Part shown: positions 49,511-58,409 of the stretch, one piece after another
Position numbering within the stretch: the stretch's first letter is position 1
How the letters are laid out: each line of letters opens with the position of its first letter
DNA from: Roseiarcus sp963829505
Lineage (GTDB): Bacteria > Pseudomonadota > Alphaproteobacteria > Rhizobiales > Beijerinckiaceae
Assembly: GCA_963829505.1 (NCBI GenBank)
Contig: CAWHIL010000003.1
Location: 124,001 to 188,000, forward strand
Direction: 5' to 3'
Length of the DNA stretch: 64,000 nucleotides
Position numbers and translations under genes: made by a program
The notes under the pieces: model-generated
Databases searched by the model: none
What the model saw: only the letters and a program-made list of their open reading frames with translations
What the model was told of the DNA's origin: nothing

Positions 49511-52500
49511 CGGAGGCGTCCGCACCCGATCCGAAGCCCAAAGGCGGCGCTGGCGACATCTCGCGCTTCTTCATCGAACGGCCGGTGCTGTCCAACGTGA
49601 TCGCGCTCGTCGTCGTGCTGATCGGGCTCGTCGCCCTCTTGAGATTGCCGAGCTCGCAATATCCCAACGTCGTCCCGCCGACCGTGCAGGTGACGACCCG
49701 CTATCCCGGCGCGAGCGCCAAGACCCTCGTCGATTCCGTCGCCCTGCCGATCGAGCAGAACGTCAACGGCGTCGAGGACATGATCTACATGCAGTCGACG
49801 AGCGCCGACGACGGCACCTATACGCTGTCGGTCACCTTCGCCATCGGCACCGACGCCGACAAGGCGCAGATCCTCGTGCAGAACCGGGTTTCCGCCGCGA
49901 TCTCGTCGCTGCCGGCGGAAGTGCAGGTCCAGGGCGTGACGACGAAGAAGCAGTCGACCTCGATCCTCGAATTCGTCGGGCTCGTCTCGCCCGACAGCCG
50001 CTTCGACAGCCTCTTCCTGTCGAACTACGCCGTCATCAACGTGCAGGACGAGCTCAGGCGCCTGCCCGGAGTGGGCGACGTCAGCGTGCTCGGCGCGGGC
50101 CAATACGCCATGCGCGTCTGGCTGAACCCCGATCTCCTGCAGGCGCGCGGCCTGACGCCGCAGGACGTCATCACCGTCATTTCGAGCCAGAGCCAGGAGG
50201 TGACCGCCGGCCAGGTCGGCGCGCCGCCGGCGCCGAAGGGACAGGACTTCCAGTACACCCTCAACCTCAAGGGCCGGCTCGACGATCCGGCCGAATTCGA
50301 GAACATCATCGTCAAGGTCGATCAGGGCAACGGCGGCCAGATCACAAGGGTGCGCGACGTCGGCCACGTCGAGCTCGGCGCCCAGACCTACAGCGAATCG
50401 TTCAACCTCGACGGCAAGCCGGCCGCCGGCATCGCCGTCTCGCTCCTGCCGGAAGCCAACGCCATCGAGGTGTCGAACCTGGTCAAGGCGAAGATGGACG
50501 ATCTTTCCAGGAGCTTCCCGGAAGGGTTGTCCTATGTCGTTCCCTACGACACGACGAAGTTCGTCCGCGCCGCCATCTACGAGGTCTACCGGACGCTGAT
50601 CGAGGCGGCGCTGCTGGTGCTCGTCGTCATCCTCGTCTTTCTCCAGGACTGGCGGGCGATGCTGGTGCCGGCGACGACCGTCCCGGTGACGCTGATCGGC
50701 GCCTTCGCGGCGATGGCGGCGCTCGGCTTCTCGATCAACCTGCCGACGCTCTTTGCGCTGGTGCTGGCGATCGGCATTGTGGTCGACGACGCGATCGTCA
50801 TCGTCGAGGGCGTGGCGCGCTACATCGAGCGCGGCCTGCCCGGCCGGGAGGCGGCGGGGCGCGCGATGGACGATCTGACCGGGCCGGTCATCGGCATCAC
50901 GCTCGTCCTGATGGCGGTCTTCATCCCAGCCGCCTTCCTGCCCGGCTTCACCGGCCAGCTCTACCGTCAGTTCGCCCTCGTGATCGCCGCGACCGCTCTC
51001 ATCAGCGCGATCAACGCGCTCAGCCTGAAGCCGACCCAGTCGGCGCTCTGGCTGCGGGCGCCGAAGCCGGTGGCTCAGCGCAACATCCTGTCGCGCGGCT
51101 TCGAGCGGGGCTACGAGGCGGTCGAGGGCGGCTACGCGCGGCTCATGGGCGCCATGACGCGCCGCGCGCCGATCATGGTCGTGCTCGCGCTGGCGCTCGT
51201 CGGCGTCGCGATCTGGGGGCTGACCCGCATTCCGACGGCGTTCCTGCCGACGGAGGACCAGGGCTACCTGATCGTGCCGGCGCAATTGCCCGACGGCGCC
51301 TCGAAGGAGCGCACCGACGCGGTGATGGCGAAGATATCGAAGATCGCCGGCGACATTCCCGGCGTCGAGCACGTCGTCACCGTCAGCGGCATCTCGGTTC
51401 TCGACAATCGCGCGAGCCTCGCCAACGCCGGCGTCGCCTTTGTGGTCCTCAAAGACTGGGACGTGCGCGCCAAGGCGCAAGGCGAGGACGCGCGCACGAT
51501 CGCAGGGCGCCTCAACGGCGGCCTGCAGGGCGTTCCCGAAGCCTTCACCTTCGCTTTGCCGCCGCCGCCGATCCAGGGCATCGGCAACGTCGGCGGCTTC
51601 TCGATGCAGGTCGAACTCAAGAACGGCAATTTCGACTATAGCCTGCTCCAGAGCGTGACCAACGCGCTCGTCGCCAACTCAAACGGGCAATCGTCGCTGT
51701 CGCGGGTCGCCACCACCTTCCGCGCCGGGGCGCCGCAGTTCTTCGTCAACGTCGACCGGGTGAAGGCGGAGCGCATCGGGGTGACCGTCGGGCAGGTGTT
51801 CTCGGCGCTCTCGGGCTACGTCGGCTCGGGCTATGTCAGCCAGTTCGACAAGTTCGGCCACGTCTTCCAGATCTACACCCAGGCCGAGCCGGACTTCCGC
51901 GCCACCGCCGACGACATCAAGAACCTCAAGGTCAAGGCGGGCGACGGGACCATGACGGCGATCGGCACCGTCATCGACGTGACGGAGGTCCAGGGGCCGT
52001 CGCTGATCAGCCTCTACAACCTCTATCCGTCGTCGACCGTCATCGGCAGCCCGGCGGCGGGCTTCAGTTCGGGCCAGGCGCTCGACATCATGGATCAGAT
52101 CGGCAAGGACACCCTGCCGACCGGCGCGGGCTTCGAGTGGACGGCCATGTCCTTCCAGGAAAAGCAGGTCGGAAACCAGATCTACTACGTCTTCGGCCTG
52201 GCGCTCCTGCTCGTCTATTTCGTGCTCGCCGGCCAGTACGAGAGCTGGGTGCTGCCGCTCGCGGTGATTCTCGGCGTGCCGCTGGCGCTGCTCGGTACGG
52301 TCGCGGCGCTGACCTACCTCGGCGCCTCGGACGTCTACTACAGCCAGATCGGCATCGCCGCGACCAACCTCTACACCCAGATCGGCCTCATCCTCCTGAT
52401 CGCGCTCGGCAGCAAGAACGCCATCCTGATCGTCGAATACGCGCGCCAGCGGCGGGCGGAGGGAATGGATCTCGTCAAGGCGGCGGTCGAGGGGGCGCGG

Positions 52501-52755
52501 TTGCGCTTCCGGCCGATCATCATGACGTCGTTCGCCTTCATTCTGGGCGTGCTGCCGCTCGTGCTGGCGACCGGCGCGGGCGCTTCGGCGCGTATTTCGA
52601 TCGGCATCGCGGTCTTCTACGGCATGATCGCCTCGACCTGCCTCGTCGTCGTGTTCGTGCCGTCGTTCTATGTGGTGATGCAGCGCATCGACGAGCGCTT
52701 CCTGCGCAAGGCGAAGCCCGCGCCGGCGCCGGCCGAGGCGACGGCGGCGGAGTAG
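49507..52755 (+). CDS. RND efflux pump inner membrane transporter (HAE1 family)
   Basis: This 1082-residue pump has twelve transmembrane helices and two large periplasmic loops. The first segment is ISRFFIERPVLSNVIALVVV. The proton-relay helix TM4 carries VLAIGIVVDDAIVIVEGVAR with the paired Asp. TM10 carries LLIALGSKNAILIVEYARQ with its Lys. QNVNGVEDMIYMQSTSADDG is the porter signature. Homologues export drugs, dyes or detergents. The pump forms an operon with the adaptor. It would need an outer membrane channel encoded elsewhere. Confidence 0.96.
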   Translation: MTEASAPDPKPKGGAGDISRFFIERPVLSNVIALVVVLIGLVALLRLPSSQYPNVVPPTVQVTTRYPGASAKTLVDSVALPIEQNVNGVEDMIYMQSTSADDGTYTLSVTFAIGTDADKAQILVQNRVSAAISSLPAEVQVQGVTTKKQSTSILEFVGLVSPDSRFDSLFLSNYAVINVQDELRRLPGVGDVSVLGAGQYAMRVWLNPDLLQARGLTPQDVITVISSQSQEVTAGQVGAPPAPKGQDFQYTLNLKGRLDDPAEFENIIVKVDQGNGGQITRVRDVGHVELGAQTYSESFNLDGKPAAGIAVSLLPEANAIEVSNLVKAKMDDLSRSFPEGLSYVVPYDTTKFVRAAIYEVYRTLIEAALLVLVVILVFLQDWRAMLVPATTVPVTLIGAFAAMAALGFSINLPTLFALVLAIGIVVDDAIVIVEGVARYIERGLPGREAAGRAMDDLTGPVIGITLVLMAVFIPAAFLPGFTGQLYRQFALVIAATALISAINALSLKPTQSALWLRAPKPVAQRNILSRGFERGYEAVEGGYARLMGAMTRRAPIMVVLALALVGVAIWGLTRIPTAFLPTEDQGYLIVPAQLPDGASKERTDAVMAKISKIAGDIPGVEHVVTVSGISVLDNRASLANAGVAFVVLKDWDVRAKAQGEDARTIAGRLNGGLQGVPEAFTFALPPPPIQGIGNVGGFSMQVELKNGNFDYSLLQSVTNALVANSNGQSSLSRVATTFRAGAPQFFVNVDRVKAERIGVTVGQVFSALSGYVGSGYVSQFDKFGHVFQIYTQAEPDFRATADDIKNLKVKAGDGTMTAIGTVIDVTEVQGPSLISLYNLYPSSTVIGSPAAGFSSGQALDIMDQIGKDTLPTGAGFEWTAMSFQEKQVGNQIYYVFGLALLLVYFVLAGQYESWVLPLAVILGVPLALLGTVAALTYLGASDVYYSQIGIAATNLYTQIGLILLIALGSKNAILIVEYARQRRAEGMDLVKAAVEGARLRFRPIIMTSFAFILGVLPLVLATGAGASARISIGIAVFYGMIASTCLVVVFVPSFYVVMQRIDERFLRKAKPAPAPAEATAAE

Positions 52756-52794
52756 GGCGTCGCGGCGGCCCGGCGGGGCGGCGCGGCCCCCTCC

Positions 52795-52892
52795 ACCACC
52801 CTTCGCATGGTCCCCCTCCCCGCCTTCGACGGGGGAGGAAAAGCGCCGCGACGTTTCCTCCCTCGCGGAGCGAGGGAGGGGGACCGCGCGTG
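52795..52892. repeat. Inverted repeat after the RND operon
   Basis: CATGGTCCCCCTCCCCGCCT and the facing CGAGGGAGGGGGACCGCGCG, with two inner hairpins (CTTCGACGGGGGAGG; CTCCCTCGCGGAGCGAGGGA). It fills most of the 239-bp gap. The location suits a transcript end. Confidence 0.7.
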
Positions 52893-52994
52893 AGCGCGCT
52901 GGCGGGGGCGCCGGCGCCGGCGCGCATTGCCTTCCGCCGCATCTGACGCTAAAGGCCGCGCCTCACCAACAAATTTGGGTCTGGGGCGTCGTTC

Positions 52995-53765
52995 ATGGGT
53001 TCGGGACAGCTTGCTTTCGCGATCGCGGCCGCGGTCTTCGCCGGGGGAATCGTCGGGCTCGTCCTGCAGCGCATCCTGCCCGAGTCGTCCACGACCGGCG
53101 CGCCGCGCGACATGATCGGCGCGGTCGTCGGCCTGCTGACGCTCCTCTCGGCGCTGACGCTCGGGCTTCTCATCTGGACCGCCTATGGCGTCTACGCCGG
53201 CCAGAACATCGCGATCCAGGGTCTCGCGGCCAAGGTGCTGCAACTCGATCTCGCGCTCGCCGATTACGGGCCTGACGCCAATCCGCTGCGTCAGCAATTG
53301 CGCGACAACCTCGGCAAGACGCTCGACGAGGTCTGGGCCGCCGACGAGACGAGCGCCAATTTCGCCGCCAACAATTTCGCCGCGGCGCTGCACGGTCTTC
53401 GGGCGCGCGAGGCGGCGCTCGACAAGCTTCATCCCACGACCGACCAAGAGACCCAGGCGCTCGCCATCGCCAAGACGACGGTCGACGCCATCAGCCAGGC
53501 GCGGCTGCAGATGTCCTTCGCCCTCTCGGCGCCGATCTCCTATCCGCTGCTCTTCACCGTGGTCGGCTGGGGGGTGCTCCTGTTTCTCGGCTACGGGCTC
53601 ATGTCGAAGGGCAGCGTCGCCTCGGTCGTCGCGGTTTTCGTCGGCGCGGTCGCGGTCGCCTCGGCGACGCTGATGATCCTCGACCTTTCGAACCCCTATT
53701 CCGGCGTCTTTCGCGCTTCCTCCGCGCCGCTCGAGCAGGTGCTGGCGATCATGGGGAAGGAGTAG
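52995..53765 (+). CDS. DUF4239-like integral membrane protein
   Basis: The 256-residue protein has paired hydrophobic segments at each end: two N-terminal (LAFAIAAAVFAGGIVGLVL; DMIGAVVGLLTLLSALTLG) and two C-terminal (LLFTVVGWGVLLFLGYGLM; VVAVFVGAVAVASATLMIL). A soluble, helical middle has GLAAKVLQLDLALADYGPDA. This bestrophin-like layout matches DUF4239 proteins. Function unknown. It stands between the RND operon and a toxin-antitoxin pair. Confidence 0.75.
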   Translation: MGSGQLAFAIAAAVFAGGIVGLVLQRILPESSTTGAPRDMIGAVVGLLTLLSALTLGLLIWTAYGVYAGQNIAIQGLAAKVLQLDLALADYGPDANPLRQQLRDNLGKTLDEVWAADETSANFAANNFAAALHGLRAREAALDKLHPTTDQETQALAIAKTTVDAISQARLQMSFALSAPISYPLLFTVVGWGVLLFLGYGLMSKGSVASVVAVFVGAVAVASATLMILDLSNPYSGVFRASSAPLEQVLAIMGKE

Positions 53766-53803
53766 GGGGCGGTCGGCCTTTGCGGCGGCGTTGCAAATAA
53801 CTC

Positions 53804-53838
53804 TTGACAATCGATAATTGTACACCCATATGTGTGCA
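53804..53838 (+). promoter_or_regulatory. Promoter and operator-like palindrome of the BrnTA operon
   Basis: TTGACA at 53804 is spaced 17 bases from CATATG at 53827. An imperfect inverted repeat, GTACAC-CCATAT-GTGTGC, overlaps the -10 region and the toxin start codon. Binding of the antitoxin there would block transcription. Confidence 0.5.
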
Positions 53839-54104
53839 TAAGTAGGTCGCGATTCCGGTTCGAGTGGGACGACGGCAATCGGGAGAAATGCGCCTCCCGT
53901 GTCCCGGCGGCCGAGATCGAAGCGTTGTTCGACGGACGGCCGCTGAGGGTTTCGGGCGACCCGTTCGAGGGCGAAATCCGGTACCTGGCGATTGGCGCAA
54001 ACGACGAAGGCCGCGAGATCTTCCTCGTGTACACGACGCGCGACGATCCGCTGCATATTCGGCCGGTCAGCGTTCACTACATTCATCGAGGCAAACGACG
54101 ATGA
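53832..54104 (+). CDS. BrnT-family ribonuclease toxin
   Basis: The 90-residue protein has the BrnT features: FRFEWDDGNREKCASR at the start (commonly FEWD..K...N..KHG), then EIRYLAIGANDEGREIFLVY and a C-terminal RPVSVHYIHRGKRR in place of R.ISAR.A...E. The substitutions make it a divergent member. The start is a GTG inside the promoter palindrome, with no clear ribosome site, so the message may be nearly leaderless or start further in. The stop overlaps the antitoxin ATG, and the toxin-first order is typical of BrnT/BrnA. Confidence 0.8.
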   Translation: MCISRSRFRFEWDDGNREKCASRVPAAEIEALFDGRPLRVSGDPFEGEIRYLAIGANDEGREIFLVYTTRDDPLHIRPVSVHYIHRGKRR

Positions 54105-54373
54105 AGAAGCCCTACCCCAAGTTCGACAGCGACGACGCCGAACAGACTTTCCTCGATACCGCCGACTTGAGCGAATACGATCTCGAAACCGGCTTTCGCC
54201 CCTTCGACGAATGGCTCGCCGACGCCGAGGCGGCGCGCAAGGATGCTCGCGTCAACCTCCGTCTGCCCAAGGCGCTGATCGAGGCCTACCGAGCGAAGGC
54301 CGAGGCGCGCGGTGTGCCCTACCAGCGGCTCATGCGACTGGAACTGCAGCGGGCGATACGCAAGGCGTCGTGA
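54101..54373 (+). CDS. BrnA/CopG-like antitoxin
   Basis: The 90-residue protein begins KKPYPKFDSDDAEQTFLDTA, an acidic toxin-binding arm with DLSEYDLETGFRPFDEWL. The C-terminal part ARVNLRLPKALIEAYRAKAE then ARGVPYQRLMRLELQRAI is a ribbon-helix-helix DNA-binding domain. It neutralises BrnT and represses the operon. The start is coupled to the toxin stop (ATGA). Confidence 0.88.
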   Translation: MKKPYPKFDSDDAEQTFLDTADLSEYDLETGFRPFDEWLADAEAARKDARVNLRLPKALIEAYRAKAEARGVPYQRLMRLELQRAIRKAS

Positions 54374-54439
54374 GCAGCGGTCCCCTCGCGCCGTTCGCCC
54401 TTGCCTTTCGCGGCCCGGCGCGGAAGGGTCGCGGGGCCC

Positions 54440-55711
54440 ATGACCGACGCGAGTCGTCCTCCCCCGAAACCTGACGACGCGCCGCGGACGATGCGCGGCG
54501 ACGCGCGCTTCTGGCGGGTGAGTCTCGCGCTTTTCCTCTCCGGCCTCGCGACCTTCGCCGTCCTCTATTGCGTGCAGCCGCTGATGCCGGTGTTCGCCGC
54601 CGATTTTCGCCTGAGCCCGGCGGCGGCGAGCCTGTCGCTGTCGGCGGCGACCGGGGCGATGGCCTTCGCCATGTTCGGCGCGGGCGCGCTCTCCGACGCC
54701 TATGGGCGCAAGCGGGTGATGGCCGTCTCGCTGATCGCGGCGGCGCTGGTGACGCTGATCGCTGCGCTCGCGCCGAACTGGCAGGCGCTCGTGGCTTTGA
54801 GGACGCTGACCGGCGTCCTGCTCGCCGGCGCGCCCGCCGTCGCCATGGCCTATCTGGCGGAGGAGATGGACGCCTCCGCGGTCGGCCTGTCGATGGGCCT
54901 CTTCATCGCCGGCAACACGGTTGGCGGCCTCGGCGGCCGGCTGGCGACCGCCTGGATCGCGGAAAACGCCGGATGGCGCGGCGCGCTCGGCGCGGTCGGC
55001 GCGGCCTCGCTCGCCGCTTCCGTCGCCTTCGCCTTTGCGCTGCCGCTCGAGCGCCGCGCGACGCCGAAGGCAGCGCTCGTCGCGATCTGGCCGGCGATCC
55101 GCATGCATCTCGCCGAACCCGGCATGCGCCTCCTGTTCGCGCTCGGCTTCCTTCTCATGGGCTCGATGGTCACGACCTACAATTACATCGGCTTCCGCCT
55201 CGCCGGGCCGCCGTTCCTTCTCAGCCAGACGACCATCGGCTTCGTCTTCGTCATCTATGTGCTCGGCATGGTCGCCTCGACCGTCGCCGGCGATCTCGCC
55301 GGACGCTTTGGCCGCAGGCGCGTGATCATCCCCTCGGTCGCGCTCGTGCCGCTCGGCGCGCTGGCGATGCTGTCGGCGAACCTGGCGGTGACGATTCTCG
55401 GCGTCGCGCTGGTGACGATCGGCTTTTTCGCCGGCCATTCGATCGCCTCGAGCTGGATCGGCCTCAGGGCGGCGACGGCGCGGGCGCAGGCGAGCGCCCT
55501 CTATCTCTTTTTCTACTACGCCGGCTCGAGCGTCGCGGGCTCGGCGGGCGGCCTCGCGCTCGCGGAGGGCGGATGGCCGGGCGTCGCGGCCTTCGTCGGC
55601 GCGCTCGCCGCGCTGGCGCTGGTTGTCGCGGCGAAGCTTTCGCGCGCGCCGCCGCCCGCCCATCTCGTTCGCCCGCCGCCCGAGCCGCCTCAGATTCCAT
55701 CGACCGGCTGA
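54440..55711 (+). CDS. MFS transporter
   Basis: The 423-residue permease has twelve predicted transmembrane helices. The first is FLSGLATFAVLYCVQPLMPV, and the MFS signature loop after helix 2 is GALSDAYGRKRVMAVSLI. LFIAGNTVGGLGGRLATAWI is a glycine-rich helix 5, and LAGRFGRRRVIIPSVALVPL is the matching loop after helix 8. It resembles the YnfM/arabinose-efflux class. The substrate is unknown. The ATG preceded by GAAGGG was chosen. Confidence 0.9.
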   Translation: MTDASRPPPKPDDAPRTMRGDARFWRVSLALFLSGLATFAVLYCVQPLMPVFAADFRLSPAAASLSLSAATGAMAFAMFGAGALSDAYGRKRVMAVSLIAAALVTLIAALAPNWQALVALRTLTGVLLAGAPAVAMAYLAEEMDASAVGLSMGLFIAGNTVGGLGGRLATAWIAENAGWRGALGAVGAASLAASVAFAFALPLERRATPKAALVAIWPAIRMHLAEPGMRLLFALGFLLMGSMVTTYNYIGFRLAGPPFLLSQTTIGFVFVIYVLGMVASTVAGDLAGRFGRRRVIIPSVALVPLGALAMLSANLAVTILGVALVTIGFFAGHSIASSWIGLRAATARAQASALYLFFYYAGSSVAGSAGGLALAEGGWPGVAAFVGALAALALVVAAKLSRAPPPAHLVRPPPEPPQIPSTG

Positions 55712-55721
55712 CCTCACGCCG

Positions 55722-55806
55722 TCATTGCGAGCGAAGCGAAGCAATCCATGTCGCGGCGCGATTGCGAGTGCATGGATTGCTTCGTCGCCGCGCTCCTCGC
55801 AATGAC
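55722..55806. repeat. Inverted repeat, GTCATTGCGAGCG family (copy 2)
   Basis: CGTCATTGCGAGCGAAGCGA with AAGCAATCCATG faces CATGGATTGCTTCG...CTCCTCGCAATGACG. The 85-bp element sits between convergent genes. It is the same family as the copy at 28.4 kb. Confidence 0.88.
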
Positions 55807-55814
55807 GAAGGCGG

Positions 55815-56033
55815 TCAACTCGCGCAGCGTCTCCGCGCGACGCGCCCGAGCCACGGCGCGAGGTGGACGGCGCTCATCAGCGCGTACATGAGCGCCATGC
55901 CGTTCAGCCCGTGCGGCGGCGCGGCCGAGCAGAGCGGCGACGGATCGCCGCCGCCGAGCGCGGTCGCAAGCCCCATGACGGCGAACACCGGCGCCGCTGC
56001 GAAGCGAAGCGCCTCGCCCGTTCCCTCGCTCAT
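55815..56033 (-). CDS. Small membrane protein coupled to the DUF899 gene
   Basis: The 72-residue protein has two hydrophobic stretches (FAAAPVFAVMGLATALGGG; GMALMYALMSAVHLAPWLG) and a basic end (RVARRRCAS). Its ATG overlaps the stop of the DUF899 gene (ATGA), showing translation coupling. It is the last gene of the ArsR operon. Function unknown. Confidence 0.72.
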   Translation of the reverse strand: MSEGTGEALRFAAAPVFAVMGLATALGGGDPSPLCSAAPPHGLNGMALMYALMSAVHLAPWLGRVARRRCAS

Positions 56034-56785
56034 CGCGCGTCCGCGTATTCGTCGTGTCTCCGCCACCAGAAGCCTTGCTCGTTGCGTCCCTTCGGCGCGC
56101 GGTCGAGCCACTGGTACATGCCCCAGAGGCCGTCGAGCCCGCGCGCATAGGCCGAATAGGTGTGATAGACGGCGCCGTCCTCGAGGACGAAGGCGCTCAT
56201 GCCGGGGAGTTCGCGCAAGAAATTCGCGGCGTCGGTTCCGGCGGAGGCTGCGACCTCCGCCACGATCGCGCCGCCGCCGCTCCACGCGGGCATCGGCCGA
56301 TAGTTGTACCAGGCGCCGCCACTCTGCTGCTCCTGCTCCGTGACGCCGACGCAGAAGTCGGCGTTGAAATCGGAGTTTTGCGACGACGCCCACGGGAAGG
56401 ACCAGCCCATCCGCTGCTTGTAGGCGTCGAGCTTTGCGAGCGGCGCGCGCGAGACGGCGGTCAGCATCACGTCGTGGTGGGCGAGATGGACCGCGATCCC
56501 GTTGAAACCGTCGGCGATCGCCGAGCACGACGGACAGCCGGCCTTGAAGTCGGGGCCGAACATGAAGTGGTAGACAAGGAGCTGCGAACGGCCTTGAAAA
56601 AGGTCGGCGAGCGAGGCTTCGCCCTCCTGGGTGTCGAAGCGATAGGACTTGTCGATCCTGACCCAGGGCAGGTCCTGGCGCGCCCGGGCGACCGCGTCGC
56701 TCTGGCGCGTCAGTTCCTTCTCCTTCTCGAGCAGCGCCTGGCGCGCTGTCAGCCAGTCTTCGTGGGACACGACGGGATTGGGCAT
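56030..56785 (-). CDS. DUF899 (thioredoxin-like fold) protein
   Basis: The 251-residue protein matches the DUF899 family: EDWLTARQALLEKEKELTRQ, DLPWVRIDKSYRFDTQEGEA, then LLVYHFMFGPDFKAGCPSC, where the Cys-x-x-Cys lies at the thioredoxin position. Later VYHTYSAYARGLDGLWGMYQ and the end HDEYADAR. The biochemical role is not known. It is in an operon with a RibD-like reductase, a SRPBCC protein and an ArsR regulator. Confidence 0.92.
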   Translation of the reverse strand: MPNPVVSHEDWLTARQALLEKEKELTRQSDAVARARQDLPWVRIDKSYRFDTQEGEASLADLFQGRSQLLVYHFMFGPDFKAGCPSCSAIADGFNGIAVHLAHHDVMLTAVSRAPLAKLDAYKQRMGWSFPWASSQNSDFNADFCVGVTEQEQQSGGAWYNYRPMPAWSGGGAIVAEVAASAGTDAANFLRELPGMSAFVLEDGAVYHTYSAYARGLDGLWGMYQWLDRAPKGRNEQGFWWRRHDEYADAR

Positions 56786-56831
56786 GGCGATGCTCCTGTT
56801 GCGATGATTTTTATGGGTTGCGCGCGAAAGC

Positions 56832-57407
56832 TCAGGCGAAGGCGCAGTCGATGCGAACACGTCCGTCCGGCAGCGGCCGCGCGCCAGTGAAGGCGACCTT
56901 TCGGCCGCGCGCCGCGGGCGAGAAGAGGGGCTTCCCCTCGCCGGCGAGCGCGGGATGGACGATGAGGCGCAGTTCGTCGACGAGCCCGGCGTCGATCAGG
57001 CTTGCGGTCGTTGCGGCGCCGCCGACGAGATAGATGGCCTTGCCCGGCTCGCGTTTCAGCGCCGCGACATCGCGAACGTCGCGAAGGAAACGGGCGTGCG
57101 GCCAGACGGCGGCGCCAAAACTCTTCGACAGGACGTAGTGCGGCGTCTTCGCGGCGACCTTCGCCCAGGCGACTTCGCCCGGCGTCGGCAGTTTGCCGCT
57201 CATTGCGAGCGACTTGTCGGGCTCGGCCGCGATCGCGCTCCAATAGGCTTCGTAGCCGGGATACATGCCGGCTCCGAGGAGACAGGCGTCGATCTCGGCC
57301 GCGAGACCGGTGTCGTCGGACCAGGCTTCGACCCAGTCGGCATAGCCGCTGGAGTCGGTGACCTTCTCGTCGAGCGAGATCTTCATGGCGGCGATCAGCT
57401 TGCGCAT
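56832..57407 (-). CDS. Dihydrofolate reductase family protein (RibD C-terminal domain-like)
   Basis: The 191-residue protein begins MRKLIAAMKISLDEKVTDSS and has AWSDDTGLAAEIDACLLGAG, FGAAVWPHARFLRDVRDVAA and the NADPH-binding IYLVGGAATTASLIDAGLVD. It ends DGRVRIDCAFA. Such proteins are small NADPH-dependent reductases of unknown substrate, common next to SRPBCC and ArsR genes. GGAGGACGCCC lies before the ATG. Confidence 0.9.
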   Translation of the reverse strand: MRKLIAAMKISLDEKVTDSSGYADWVEAWSDDTGLAAEIDACLLGAGMYPGYEAYWSAIAAEPDKSLAMSGKLPTPGEVAWAKVAAKTPHYVLSKSFGAAVWPHARFLRDVRDVAALKREPGKAIYLVGGAATTASLIDAGLVDELRLIVHPALAGEGKPLFSPAARGRKVAFTGARPLPDGRVRIDCAFA

Positions 57408-57433
57408 GGGCGTCCTCCGTTTTCGTTCGAGGC

Positions 57434-57961
57434 TCAGGAGCGGCGCTCGTATTCGGCGCGCAGCCGTGTCAGCGCATCCCAGAAGGGCGCGGGCGTCGCG
57501 CCGCTGAGACGCGCGGCGAGCACGTCGAGATGCGCGTGCCAACCGGCGCTGACGCCGAGCACATGGCCGCGGTCGGGCAGGCGGCTGTGGACGAGGGTCA
57601 AGAGCACCTTCTCGCCCTCGCGCCTGAGGTCGAGCGCCACCTCGCCGACGCCATCCCACGTGTAGACGAGACGATGCGGCGGATCGGCCTCGACAATGCG
57701 GCCCTTGGCGCGATGCTCGATCGACTTGTCGGCCGGACGCGTCCCCGGCGGGTCGGTCAACTGATCGTTGCGCCAGACGAATTCGAACGCCGCGCCGGGT
57801 TCGAGCTTCATGTCGCCGGAGGCGAGCCAGCGGCGGCGGAGATCGCTCTCGGTGAGATAGGCCCAGACGCGCTCGATCGGGCCGGGCAGGAGGCGCTCGA
57901 TCTTGACCGTCGCCGGGGCGATCAGCGTGCCGTAGTCGTCGGGGGTGGCGAGCATGGTCAT
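57434..57961 (-). CDS. SRPBCC (AHSA1-type) domain protein
   Basis: The 175-residue protein has the hydrophobic-pocket START-like fold: VKIERLLPGPIERVWAYLTE, SDLRRRWLASGDMKLEPGAA and HRLVYTWDGVGEVALDLRRE. It ends WDALTRLRAEYERRS. AHSA1-type proteins paired with ArsR regulators are widespread stress or ligand-binding proteins of unknown target. The ATG overlaps the ArsR stop (ATGA), so the two are coupled. Confidence 0.9.
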   Translation of the reverse strand: MTMLATPDDYGTLIAPATVKIERLLPGPIERVWAYLTESDLRRRWLASGDMKLEPGAAFEFVWRNDQLTDPPGTRPADKSIEHRAKGRIVEADPPHRLVYTWDGVGEVALDLRREGEKVLLTLVHSRLPDRGHVLGVSAGWHAHLDVLAARLSGATPAPFWDALTRLRAEYERRS

Positions 57962-58377
57962 GCGCTGTCTCCTTTGGTCGGGGTTTTGGGGGTCTTCGGT
58001 TTTCTGGGGGGCTTGCGCGGATCGGGGGGAGGGCGCTTGGCCTCGCGGGCGTCCTCCTCGAGGAGAAGCCGTTCGAGGGCGTCGAGGCGGTCGGTCCAGA
58101 AGCGCTCGTAGAAGGCGAGCCAAGTGTGCGCGCACGCCAGCGGCCCCGGGTCGAGCCGGCAGACGTGCGTCCGCCCGCGCACCTCGCGGCGGAGGAGGCC
58201 GGCGTGTTCGAGCGCCTTGACGTGTTTCGAGGCGGCGGCGAGCGACATGGCGTAGGGCGCGGCAAGCTGCGTGACCGTCCGCTCGCCGCCCGCGAGGTCG
58301 CGCAGCATGTCGCGCCGTGTCGCATCGCCGAGGGCGTGGAAGACGGTGTCGAGGGCCGGGGCGAGAAAGTCAACCAT
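57958..58377 (-). CDS. ArsR-family winged-helix regulator
   Basis: The 139-residue repressor begins VDFLAPALDTVFHALGDATR, then RDMLRDLAGGERTVTQLAAP and the recognition helix MSLAAASKHVKALEHAGLLR. No metal-binding Cys motif is seen, so it is of the non-metal ArsR-SRPBCC type. The C-terminal tail is Pro/Lys-rich. It heads a five-gene operon. Two similar inverted repeats, one covering its own start codon, indicate autoregulation. Confidence 0.92.
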   Translation of the reverse strand: MVDFLAPALDTVFHALGDATRRDMLRDLAGGERTVTQLAAPYAMSLAAASKHVKALEHAGLLRREVRGRTHVCRLDPGPLACAHTWLAFYERFWTDRLDALERLLLEEDAREAKRPPPDPRKPPRKPKTPKTPTKGDSA

Positions 58378-58385
58378 GTGGTTGA
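58370..58385. promoter_or_regulatory. ArsR operator site 1 (over the start codon)
   Basis: TCAACCATGTGGTTGA has 7-bp perfect arms around a two-base centre and includes the regulator's start codon (CAT on this strand). It pairs with a second site exactly 40 bp away. Confidence 0.65.
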
Positions 58386-58409
58386 ATGTGGGCCATGCCG
58401 GCCAGATTG

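Noticed and set aside
49273..51480. 735-codon minus-strand frame opposite the RND pump
   Set aside because: Antisense shadow of an intact, highly conserved gene; the composition is almost all charged residues.
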